Below, piece after piece: positions 8,170 through 15,907 of a stretch of DNA of 52,165 bases. A model generated the notes under the pieces. The model saw nothing but the letters and a program-made list of their open reading frames with translations. It did not search any database and was not told the DNA's origin. The translations under genes and the position numbers were made by a program. The DNA lies in the NCBI GenBank assembly GCA_017554335.1, contig JAFZIO010000008.1, positions 1-52,165 on the forward strand, given 5' to 3'. How positions within the stretch are numbered: position 1 is the stretch's first letter; every line of letters begins with the position of its first letter. Source of the stretch: Bacteroidales bacterium (GTDB lineage Bacteria; Bacteroidota; Bacteroidia; Bacteroidales; UBA932).

Positions 8170-9307
8170 TATAAATAGCCAGATATTTTTGGGCTATGTT
8201 GCCCCATGAATGAGCTCCGAAATCATTACTGCGCTTTACATTCTCACGCATCTCATCCAGCTTTGCCGGTTCTGACAAAACCTTTTGGATTGTGAAGTTG
8301 ATGGCCTCCTGGGTAACTTCGTTTACGACATATCCTGTCACACCATCCTCAACACAGTCTGCAAGTGCACCGACCTTCGTTACAACTACAGGAACACCTA
8401 AGCCAAATGCTGTTTGAACCACGCCACTTTGTGTCGCTTCGGTATAAGGACAGAGTACAAACAGCGCGTTTTGAAACAAAGAAACTTGCTCATCCTGCGT
8501 TAAATAGCGGTTCAAGACAGTAATATTTCTGTTATTCTTATATTCCGACTCGTCAAAATAGATATCGCCTGCGCCAGCCATAACCAAATGAATATCATCA
8601 TATTTCGCTGGCAGAGAATTGAAAGCCCTCACACCATATTCGAAGCCCTTATACGGCGTTATCCTGCCGAACATCAAAACATATTTATAAGGCAGAGCCG
8701 GTGTTTGTCCGCTAGTTGTATAATAGTTATACGGGCCCAACTCCGCATAACGGATGCTGCTTACAGGGACATTATACAACTTGCAAAACCCTTCAGACTG
8801 ACGCTTATTCAGCACTACGAACTTCCGGATGAACTTTGCGGACAGTTTGCGACATATACGTTCTGTAAACCGCATTTTATTCAAATGAGGAACGGGATCG
8901 TGTATTGTACAGACTACTTTCTTCCTGTTGGCCCACAACAAGGGCAGGTGATATGGCGCAGGAGACTCAATGTAATGAATAACATCAGGGTTAATAGCAG
9001 AAATCGCTGAAGCTTCTTGAACAGAAAGCCTGAGAGCCTTTAAATTATTTTTTCCTACCGGATTATTGACCAAATATAATCGAGCTTTTGGAATCATTCG
9101 TCTAAATGATTGAATCTCAGGAAAATCAGATTCAGAGAAAATCCCGTACCCGGCATTATTGTTGTTAATATCAATCAGAGTTGCCTTAAGGGAATACGGC
9201 GCTATATGCACAAAATAAAAAACTTCATTACCAGAGTTGCATAAAGCGTTAATTAGAGGGACATCACTATCAGCAAATGATGGAGTCGAGCAATAAACTA
9301 TTTTCAT
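8156..9307 (-). CDS. GT4-family glycosyltransferase, variant donor motif
   Basis: A 383-aa GT-B glycosyltransferase. The N-terminus is KIVYCSTPSFADSDVPL, the GRITPYKGFEYGVRAF segment is the phosphate-binding loop region, and TEATQSGVVQTAFGLG occupies the place of the E(x)7E motif with Gln instead of the second Glu. This ATQSGVVQ form is a known subgroup of GT4 rather than damage. The gene is A+T-rich compared with the housekeeping genes. It overlaps the next gene downstream by 14 bases and the upstream glycosyltransferase by an ATGA. The donor is unknown. Confidence 0.84.
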   Translation of the reverse strand: MKIVYCSTPSFADSDVPLINALCNSGNEVFYFVHIAPYSLKATLIDINNNNAGYGIFSESDFPEIQSFRRMIPKARLYLVNNPVGKNNLKALRLSVQEASAISAINPDVIHYIESPAPYHLPLLWANRKKVVCTIHDPVPHLNKMRFTERICRKLSAKFIRKFVVLNKRQSEGFCKLYNVPVSSIRYAELGPYNYYTTSGQTPALPYKYVLMFGRITPYKGFEYGVRAFNSLPAKYDDIHLVMAGAGDIYFDESEYKNNRNITVLNRYLTQDEQVSLFQNALFVLCPYTEATQSGVVQTAFGLGVPVVVTKVGALADCVEDGVTGYVVNEVTQEAINFTIQKVLSEPAKLDEMRENVKRSNDFGAHSWGNIAQKYLAIYNGEA

Positions 9308-10311
9308 AGCGCACTAATTGTAATAGAGTGAGCCTCTAATAAATCATACAATTCCTTTGCCCTACTGGATGTGGCATGCTTGCTCAAGAAACTGTGAGCA
9401 TTAGCAACATCAAATGGTTCAGTTAACATCCTCTCCAGTTGAATCTCAAAGTCGCTATAACTTTCAACATTAGGGACTATAGATGACAGGTCATACCAAT
9501 CAGTATCAGGATTATTTGGATAATGCCCTATTACATGGCACGAGTTGCTAAGCATTTCAAACACACGCGGAGTAACCTGGTTAAAACGATTGGAGTCGGG
9601 TTTAGACTCATCTATCCCTGGTGTAGTATAGCAACTGATTCTTGTAGAAGCTATCATTTGTAGATAGCTCTCCCGGCCGGTGTCTGCACAAACAAACTGC
9701 CCCTTGTTAGTCACGTATGATCTGTTGTCAATATTCCCCTTGTTCAGCACATATTCAAAGGATGGATGCTTGTCTGCATATTCATCAAGGAGACGAAGAA
9801 AGAATGGGTTCGGCCTTCCAAACAGACAAAAATCATATTTCTTCTGGGACGGTCTTTCCAGGCGCTCCAGATATGAATCGGGTATTGACAACCCCCAATG
9901 CTCAATTGGAATCGGGCACTTGTTTGCAAGAAGGAATTCATAAACCTCACGACTGCTGACCAGAATCAACGGAACATGCCTAAATGCTTTATAAAAGTCA
10001 GGCAACTCTTTCTCTTCAAGCCAGAAATCAATAATGACAGGAATCGTATTTCTATTATACCAACATAACTGTTTGGTATCTGCTGTCATTATAAAATGCA
10101 ACGACAACTTACCTTGAGGTATCAATGCGTGATACAATTCGGTGATGCCATTATTCTCAAATCTGCGATGCAATATGTTACTTATTTCACCAGGCGTACG
10201 CACAGGTATTCCAAGCGTGCGTGATATGATATCTTCCCACTCATATACTATACGGAACGATGGATAAGGGGAAAATGCCCTTTGCGAATAAATACTGCAG
10301 AGTTTTGTCAT
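9304..10311 (-). CDS. putative GT-B glycosyltransferase (CgeB-like C-terminus)
   Basis: A 335-aa soluble protein with no classic glycine loop at its start (MTKLCSIYSQRAFSPYPSF). The C-terminal half looks like the donor-binding domain of the GT4/CgeB-like group. It includes KYDFCLFGRPNPFFLRLL, then NQVTPRVFEMLSNSCHVIGH, where Glu of FEML would contact the donor, and a Glu-poor tail with DFEIQLERML. It sits in a run of glycosyltransferases and overlaps glf-like and GT4 genes by four bases on each side. It is clearly a pathway member; the family call is moderate and the sugar unknown. It is one of the most A+T-rich genes in the locus. Confidence 0.65.
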   Translation of the reverse strand: MTKLCSIYSQRAFSPYPSFRIVYEWEDIISRTLGIPVRTPGEISNILHRRFENNGITELYHALIPQGKLSLHFIMTADTKQLCWYNRNTIPVIIDFWLEEKELPDFYKAFRHVPLILVSSREVYEFLLANKCPIPIEHWGLSIPDSYLERLERPSQKKYDFCLFGRPNPFFLRLLDEYADKHPSFEYVLNKGNIDNRSYVTNKGQFVCADTGRESYLQMIASTRISCYTTPGIDESKPDSNRFNQVTPRVFEMLSNSCHVIGHYPNNPDTDWYDLSSIVPNVESYSDFEIQLERMLTEPFDVANAHSFLSKHATSSRAKELYDLLEAHSITISAL

Positions 10312-11543
10312 AATGTTTTACACAAATCCATAGCAGCGCCCATCGCCACGTCCATATTGTAGTACTCCCAGTCCGCGAAACGTCCACTAAGATAGAGCCT
10401 GTAGCCAGCGAGCATATCCTTGAGAGCGGCGACCTGCTCGCGGGTGTGCGCATCCTGAATGGGATAGGTGTAGCGGCTGTAATTGTGGTCGATATACTCC
10501 GGATGGAAGGGCATACGGGAAAGATTATCTATGATTTCTTCTTTTGAAATATCATCCGTAAACTCTATCGAAGCGCTCAATTTACCCGGGGCATTATTTG
10601 ACTCCGCGAAATTACCCGTGCAGATAATGCGATGCGACTTATGCTCGTGTCCCGGCTGGTAAACCCAGGAATACGGATTTGCATCTATAGTGCAAAGCAC
10701 TGATGTGGTGCCGTGATATTCAAGCCCGTCGATGAAGTCCAGACGCCCACCGGCATCCACCCCATGAAGCATTTGCGGGAGGTCCTTGAGGTTGCCGCAG
10801 AATACCACTACGTCAAACAGCTCCCCGGCTACTGTCCATTTGGCGCCATCAAAGCTAAGAGAAGCGATATCTGCCCCGTAAACTATATCAAGACTCTCGG
10901 AAAGCCTGTCAGCAATAAACTGTGAGCCCCCTTTCTTCTCGTACCAGAAGCTGGAGTGAACGAAGGCCTTTTCCTGTACACGATTGATGTTATTGAATAA
11001 TATCTCCTGGACGCTGGGCATCGGCAGTTTTCCCTCCAGCCAGGACAGTGGAACAGTCCCGAGCGGACGACGCCAGACCTTCTCGTTATAGGGTTTGAAA
11101 TATAACTCGTAAAGAGTGCGACCAAAGCGTTTTTGCAGGAATTCCTCAAAATTCTCTGCTCCGCCCTGCCCCTTCGATGCCAGTTCAACCAGTTCCGAAA
11201 CCACCTTCTTCTGCGTTTCCTCTGGGAAAAGATAGACATGATCCTCCACTGGATACGGGACCTTACGCCCGTCCGGGAAGGCGACAACTGAATTCCGATC
11301 AGCCTTCAGGAATTCGGATTCGCGGTCGAAATGCGCCCAGAACCAATCCAAAACGTCGCTTCTTCGGGAATTGAAGATATGCCCTCCGCAGATATGGAAT
11401 AAATTCCCTTGCACCCTGCGGCAGCGGATCAGCCCTCCCGGAACAGCCTCCTTCTCGAAGACCTTTACAATATATTTGTGTTTCAGCAAATTGGCTACCG
11501 TAAGACCCGAGACCCCGGCACCTATGACCGCAATTCTTTCCAT
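10308..11543 (-). CDS. UDP-galactopyranose mutase-like FAD protein
   Basis: A 411-aa flavoprotein starting with the dinucleotide-binding loop IGAGVSGLTVANLL, followed by GGHIFNSRR where mutases have GAHIFHT. The segment KPYNEKVWRRPLGTVP aligns by eye with the substrate loop of E. coli Glf, and the C-terminal LSGRFADWEYYNMD matches the GGRLAEYKYYDM region of Glf. UDP-galactopyranose mutase makes UDP-galactofuranose. However, the Glf segment RIIEHKHF is replaced here by a longer WVYQPGHEHKSH stretch, and the protein is about 30-40 residues longer. It may therefore act on another NDP-sugar or be a related oxidoreductase. It overlaps the flippase gene by 22 bases. Confidence 0.62.
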   Translation of the reverse strand: MERIAVIGAGVSGLTVANLLKHKYIVKVFEKEAVPGGLIRCRRVQGNLFHICGGHIFNSRRSDVLDWFWAHFDRESEFLKADRNSVVAFPDGRKVPYPVEDHVYLFPEETQKKVVSELVELASKGQGGAENFEEFLQKRFGRTLYELYFKPYNEKVWRRPLGTVPLSWLEGKLPMPSVQEILFNNINRVQEKAFVHSSFWYEKKGGSQFIADRLSESLDIVYGADIASLSFDGAKWTVAGELFDVVVFCGNLKDLPQMLHGVDAGGRLDFIDGLEYHGTTSVLCTIDANPYSWVYQPGHEHKSHRIICTGNFAESNNAPGKLSASIEFTDDISKEEIIDNLSRMPFHPEYIDHNYSRYTYPIQDAHTREQVAALKDMLAGYRLYLSGRFADWEYYNMDVAMGAAMDLCKTL

Positions 11544-12958
11544 ATTCTCTTTCTTTCAACAAAAACTGAAGCGCACATTATCACGAGCAACACTATCCTC
11601 CATGCCAATGGAATCCTTCCAAAGACAAAAATGCCAACCGCAGCAGATGCAAATACAAAGGCCAGCAGACCAAGTGAAAAGCCCCAGGTTAATGAGCCAC
11701 CAACGGTGTGCTTCAGTACCGGCATGATGTAAGTAAGGTTGATGATACTAGCGACCACGAATCCTATTGCCAGGCCATCCGCCCCGTATTTTGAAGAGTA
11801 ATACAAAATCGGAGTACTTACAACCGCATAAATAATTGAACAAGCAGCAAGCTTCTTTTGTGCGTCAGCCGCCCCTAGCGTATTCCCGTTAAGGCAGAAG
11901 ATGCCATACATTACCGTGTACCAGGTCTGGTACGATAGTACATCGGCAGTATTTCTGTATGCATCACCATACAGCAGCCATACAATCTCACCCTTGAACA
12001 AACTTATGCAAAGCGCAAGGAACACCCCTGTGCCGCATACTATTCCCAACACATTCCTGGTCTGCCGGCTGAAGGCTTCCTTGTCTTTGGCGAAAAGTAT
12101 CGACTGGTTGGGGAAGAATGCACTGAATGCTGTTGTCATGAACAAGGTGATAGGAAGAAGAAGTTTGTTGGCAGTATTAAAGTATGCCACTTCTTCGATA
12201 CCAGCATTGTTCTCAAGGAAAAGAATCGGGAACTGCCCTGTGAACAAAGCAAGCAGGAACATAACATAAAAAGGAAGGCTCTCTATGAGAAAGGAACGGC
12301 AAACAGGGGCTGTAATCTTACGGGAGCAATCCTCCAACCTAAGCAGCGAATAACGCCGCATGCAGATGTAATAGGCGATATTCTTAAGCACATAGACCCC
12401 GATATAGATTAGCAAAACCGACTCAACAGTAAACCAGGCACGAGGCAGACAGGAATACATGAAAACGTATATCAGCAAGTTGAGCAGGGCGGATGCCAGG
12501 CCTATTATTGTGTTCCACTCCATTCTCTGCATGCCAAAAGCCACGTTCTGCTGTCCATCCCACAAACTCTCCAAAAAGACACCACCAAGAATCGAGAAGA
12601 CTGCAACTACTGTTAAATCTACTTTAGCAATATAGCCATATACTCCGAAGGCTAGTGCTGCCACCAGGAAACCGAACAAACGGAGAATTAAAGAAAGACG
12701 AAAATAGTACTCCGAATTATCCTGGTCTCTGGCAACTGAACGCGTAACCAATTGATTCAAGCCCAACGATGCCACGAAGTAAAAAATACTTATATATGTC
12801 AAGACCAAAGAATACTCTCCATAGTGTTCAGGCGCCAATACTCGGGCAACAATAATATTTGTTACCATCGAAATCAGACGCGACCCGAAATTCCCTACTG
12901 TGAGCAGAGAAAAATTCCTCAAGAATGGACGAGACTCAAGCTTTTGCCTCAATGACAT
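11522..12958 (-). CDS. Wzx-type polysaccharide flippase (MOP superfamily)
   Basis: An inner-membrane protein of 478 aa with about a dozen hydrophobic helices spread evenly. It opens with FSLLTVGNFGSRLISM and ARVLAPEHYGEYSLVL, the hallmark start of PF01943-type repeat-unit transporters. It should flip the undecaprenyl-diphosphate-linked repeat unit to the periplasm. It lies directly after the polymerase-like gene with a 23-base overlap. The late part of the protein is a long hydrophobic tail ending in basic residues (ERKRIWKELRS), as expected for a cytoplasmic C-terminus. Confidence 0.9.
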   Translation of the reverse strand: MSLRQKLESRPFLRNFSLLTVGNFGSRLISMVTNIIVARVLAPEHYGEYSLVLTYISIFYFVASLGLNQLVTRSVARDQDNSEYYFRLSLILRLFGFLVAALAFGVYGYIAKVDLTVVAVFSILGGVFLESLWDGQQNVAFGMQRMEWNTIIGLASALLNLLIYVFMYSCLPRAWFTVESVLLIYIGVYVLKNIAYYICMRRYSLLRLEDCSRKITAPVCRSFLIESLPFYVMFLLALFTGQFPILFLENNAGIEEVAYFNTANKLLLPITLFMTTAFSAFFPNQSILFAKDKEAFSRQTRNVLGIVCGTGVFLALCISLFKGEIVWLLYGDAYRNTADVLSYQTWYTVMYGIFCLNGNTLGAADAQKKLAACSIIYAVVSTPILYYSSKYGADGLAIGFVVASIINLTYIMPVLKHTVGGSLTWGFSLGLLAFVFASAAVGIFVFGRIPLAWRIVLLVIMCASVFVERKRIWKELRS

Positions 12959-14201
12959 TATTTCGAAGACTTCTTAGCAACATCTTCTTACGGTCGTATG
13001 CAATTATGCTCCTATCGCTTAGATAAAGCATAAAAGCAAAGAACACGAACCAGTTGATGTTTTGGGTATAAATGGTCACAAGCGGAGCATTAACCAGCAT
13101 GGCTATATAGTACATTTTCAGATGCATCTGGAGCTTGCGCCAGTTCCGAAAAACAAAAAAGATAAAAAATGACAAAAAAAGGAGTACTGTCACAACGCCA
13201 TATAAGTTAGCCGCACCAACAAGCCCGACATCTGCATGGAACAAATGAAGATTCTCATACATATACTGCACCTGCTCCCCGTATGCGCTGTTTCCGACCG
13301 GGCCATTACCAAAGATGACAGAAAGAATACCTCCCCAGAACTCAAAAGCATACGTAGTATATGCCATTATGCGAATATTATCGGAACTGATATCCTTCTG
13401 TGTCATGTATAATAAATCGTCAAACAGCTTTTCCGAATTCAGTAAAACAACACCGATTATAACTCCAGCGCCAATTAATAACCACCACTTGTTCCTGATT
13501 GTTGAAGAAAAGAGCAGCACGAACAAGACTGCTAATAGGGTAGATAACATGAACTGCCTGGACTGATCCAGATAGACGCCAGCCAAACCAACAAGAAATA
13601 AAACAATATCGGACGTTTGCCGGCGCTTGATTGCTTTTTGCAAATAATAGAATACCAGAAACATCGAAAGATAGGTATCCTCAATGTAATAGCGGTAAAT
13701 GCCACTGCGGACCTCTATCTTTGAAAACAATCCGTATGAATCCAGTCCCTCTGGGCGAAAAGAAAACAAATAATACGGATAAGTGAACTGCTGGATGACG
13801 AAAATACCAATTCTGACGAGAGCGAGTATGGTTATGATACGAATCAGTTCTGATGGCGACACCCTGGACTTGTGCAGGATAAAATAAACAAGAGCAAGAC
13901 CGAATGGCAAATAACTACTGAATGAGCGAAAAGGAGATTGCCCGTTCTCCAGCCATGCCGGAAGGAAACTAAGCATAGGCACCACGAGCAAGGCCAGCAT
14001 CCAGTATCCACCAGGTATGCGCTTAGGGTTCCTCGAAATGGCACAGAGAGCAATGAGAGACAATGCCAGCAGCTTAGTAACCAGAACATAAAAACCTTCA
14101 TTCAAACCGACAAAATCGAAATACCTCAAAGAATGCACAAACAGGAATACTACTCCTGCCAGTGCTATCTTGGAATAATTCCGTAAGTCAAGTCTTCTCA
14201 T
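12936..14201 (-). CDS. Wzy-like polysaccharide polymerase / O-antigen ligase-type membrane protein
   Basis: A 421-aa protein with about ten hydrophobic segments and a long soluble loop in the second half (around residues 255-325, after KLFDDLLYMTQKDISSDN), the topology of Wzy polymerases and WaaL ligases. YLDQSRQFMLSTLLAVL is a typical helix pair before that loop. The ATG at 14201 is preferred because it overlaps the acetyltransferase stop in ATGA, and the longer reading frame from 14297 adds only an Arg-rich non-membrane stretch. It should link repeat units in the periplasm. Sequence conservation in this family is low, so the call rests on topology and position between wzx and wzz genes. Confidence 0.75.
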   Translation of the reverse strand: MRRLDLRNYSKIALAGVVFLFVHSLRYFDFVGLNEGFYVLVTKLLALSLIALCAISRNPKRIPGGYWMLALLVVPMLSFLPAWLENGQSPFRSFSSYLPFGLALVYFILHKSRVSPSELIRIITILALVRIGIFVIQQFTYPYYLFSFRPEGLDSYGLFSKIEVRSGIYRYYIEDTYLSMFLVFYYLQKAIKRRQTSDIVLFLVGLAGVYLDQSRQFMLSTLLAVLFVLLFSSTIRNKWWLLIGAGVIIGVVLLNSEKLFDDLLYMTQKDISSDNIRIMAYTTYAFEFWGGILSVIFGNGPVGNSAYGEQVQYMYENLHLFHADVGLVGAANLYGVVTVLLFLSFFIFFVFRNWRKLQMHLKMYYIAMLVNAPLVTIYTQNINWFVFFAFMLYLSDRSIIAYDRKKMLLRSLRNNVIEAKA

Positions 14202-14788
14202 AACAAAGGAAGCCAGTACTCTCCCGGTCTGTAATCGTACTCTTTTTCGTCCCTTTTTGCTATTGGCCTCGCAGGAACGCCTCCTACGACAGTCCATGGA
14301 GCCACATCACGGCTTACAACTGCTCCTGCTGCCACTACTGCACCTTCACCTATCTTAACGCCCGGTAAAATAATGCAATTTGAACATAGCCAGACATAAT
14401 CACCTATAACGACCTCGCCACCAACTGCAGAAAAATGTGTGTTATTGTAATCATGATGCAACGTCCAAACCGTCACATCAGATGCCAGGCAAACATTCTT
14501 TCCGATAACAAGTCCCCTGCGGCAATCAAGATGGTTGCGGAAACCGATGGAACTGCCCTCTCCAATTGTAAGTGGCCCTTTCCACCATTCAATTCCGTGA
14601 TATACAGGGACTGAGCGATGGATTTTCACGCCTCGGTGGCTATTTAGAAAGAAAACGCGAAAATGCTTTGACGGAATGGCAAGGCATAAACGAATCCATA
14701 TCATTGATATAGCATCACCCATGATATGAATCCTTCTTCGCAACGACGGATAAACCGGCAGTGCCTTTATCCAGGACTTAATCGACAT
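14198..14788 (-). CDS. hexapeptide-repeat O-acetyltransferase
   Basis: A 196-aa acyltransferase of the maltose/galactoside acetyltransferase type. The C-terminal half is a left-handed beta-helix read from hexapeptide repeats (IGEGSSIG, IGKNVCLASDV, VVIGDYVWLCSNC, ILPGVKIGEGAVVAAGAVV). The pair of His in TLHHDYN is the likely catalytic site, and GVPARPIAK is the usual C-terminal acetyl-CoA-binding tail. It probably adds an O-acetyl group to a sugar of the repeat unit, using acetyl-CoA in the cytoplasm. Start 14788 overlaps the wzz-type gene by 11 bases and the stop overlaps the polymerase start. Confidence 0.9.
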   Translation of the reverse strand: MSIKSWIKALPVYPSLRRRIHIMGDAISMIWIRLCLAIPSKHFRVFFLNSHRGVKIHRSVPVYHGIEWWKGPLTIGEGSSIGFRNHLDCRRGLVIGKNVCLASDVTVWTLHHDYNNTHFSAVGGEVVIGDYVWLCSNCIILPGVKIGEGAVVAAGAVVSRDVAPWTVVGGVPARPIAKRDEKEYDYRPGEYWLPLL

Positions 14789-15899
14789 TCTCTATTTTGT
14801 CTTTTCTCTTTATAAGAAGCCAGGCACAACAGGCAGCAGCTCCCAGCATAAACCACAGGATGGCCAGTTTCACCTTGGAAGGCTTGCCGACATGGGGAGC
14901 GATACCCGGTTGAATGACAACCAGAACAGGTGCCTCCTGCTGCACCTTAGCCCTTGCAGCAAGCAGGTTCTGGGCCGTCTGGTTATACATCTGATACCGC
15001 AACTGTGCTTCATTCTGTAATTGTTGAAGCTGCACCTTGGCCCTGTTGTTGGCAACACCAAGGTTGGCATCAGAATAATATGCATAAGCCTTCTGAGCCG
15101 CCAGATACTCGTTTCTGGTCTCCTCGTAAATCAGTTCATAATAATCTACAGTTTCCCTGGCCTTTTCAGTACGGTAAGAGACTACAAAGTCCTGCAACTT
15201 TTTGATTATCTCATTGGCAAGTTGTGCAGCAATTTTGGGATCCTGCATGGTTACTTTCAAAGAAAGGACGTAAGTGCGCTTCTCTACGCTGGCGGTAATA
15301 TTCTTTGACAGCGCCTTAACGACCATTTCCTGCTGCTTGGTCAGCCTTAACGAATCCAGGCTGGCATGTCCCTCTGCATCGTCAAACTCGTCTTTCTTTA
15401 CAAAAATACTCTTGACGCCTTCGATTGCCATACGTGGCAGGCCAAATACATAGCCCCACCAAGGAGCCTTGCAGTAATTGACCATGTAATCGTACAAGTC
15501 GGTATGAACCAGCGAATCTTTGGTCTCTACCGTAACAGGCATGTCAAAAAGGGCAATCTTGAAATTGGTAGACTTGATAATCTCCGGGTACAGGTCCGGA
15601 TGCATGGCATCTGTCAGGGCCATGGTATTCATGTTGACACCTGCCAGGCTGGCCAAAGAACTCAAACCATTGCCTAGAGTGGAACGAGTTGCAATCTCAG
15701 GTGCCACAACCGCCTTTGTCGTGTATGTCTTGGGCGTGCTGAATCCTATCATAATGCCGAACAGAGCACCGCAGAACGCCCAGACAAGGAGTTTCTTCCA
15801 ATTTTTCAGAAGCAGATCTATGTACGGTTTAAAATCCACGGATGATCCACCCATTTCATCAAAATCGTCAAATTCGTCGAAATCTTGATACTTGCTCAT
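14778..15899 (-). CDS. Wzz-type polysaccharide co-polymerase (chain-length determinant)
   Basis: An inner-membrane protein of 373 aa that sets polymer length or couples polymerisation to export. After an acidic head (DFDEFDDFDEMGG) comes a membrane helix at about residues 36-54. It is followed by a large periplasmic part with a long Gln/Ala-rich coiled coil (around 250-315) and a second helix near 343-362 preceded by the Pro-containing PHVGKPSK segment. No tyrosine-kinase domain or Tyr-rich tail follows, so this is a Wzz/PCP1-like protein and not a Wzc. It lies eight bases downstream of the export protein gene. Confidence 0.9.
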   Translation of the reverse strand: MSKYQDFDEFDDFDEMGGSSVDFKPYIDLLLKNWKKLLVWAFCGALFGIMIGFSTPKTYTTKAVVAPEIATRSTLGNGLSSLASLAGVNMNTMALTDAMHPDLYPEIIKSTNFKIALFDMPVTVETKDSLVHTDLYDYMVNYCKAPWWGYVFGLPRMAIEGVKSIFVKKDEFDDAEGHASLDSLRLTKQQEMVVKALSKNITASVEKRTYVLSLKVTMQDPKIAAQLANEIIKKLQDFVVSYRTEKARETVDYYELIYEETRNEYLAAQKAYAYYSDANLGVANNRAKVQLQQLQNEAQLRYQMYNQTAQNLLAARAKVQQEAPVLVVIQPGIAPHVGKPSKVKLAILWFMLGAAACCAWLLIKRKDKIENVD

Positions 15900-15907
15900 A
15901 AGACGGT

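Noticed and set aside
8156-9307. Damaged glycosyltransferase because the second Glu of the donor motif is Gln
   Set aside because: The ATQSGVVQ form is a recognised GT4 variant and the rest of the protein is intact.
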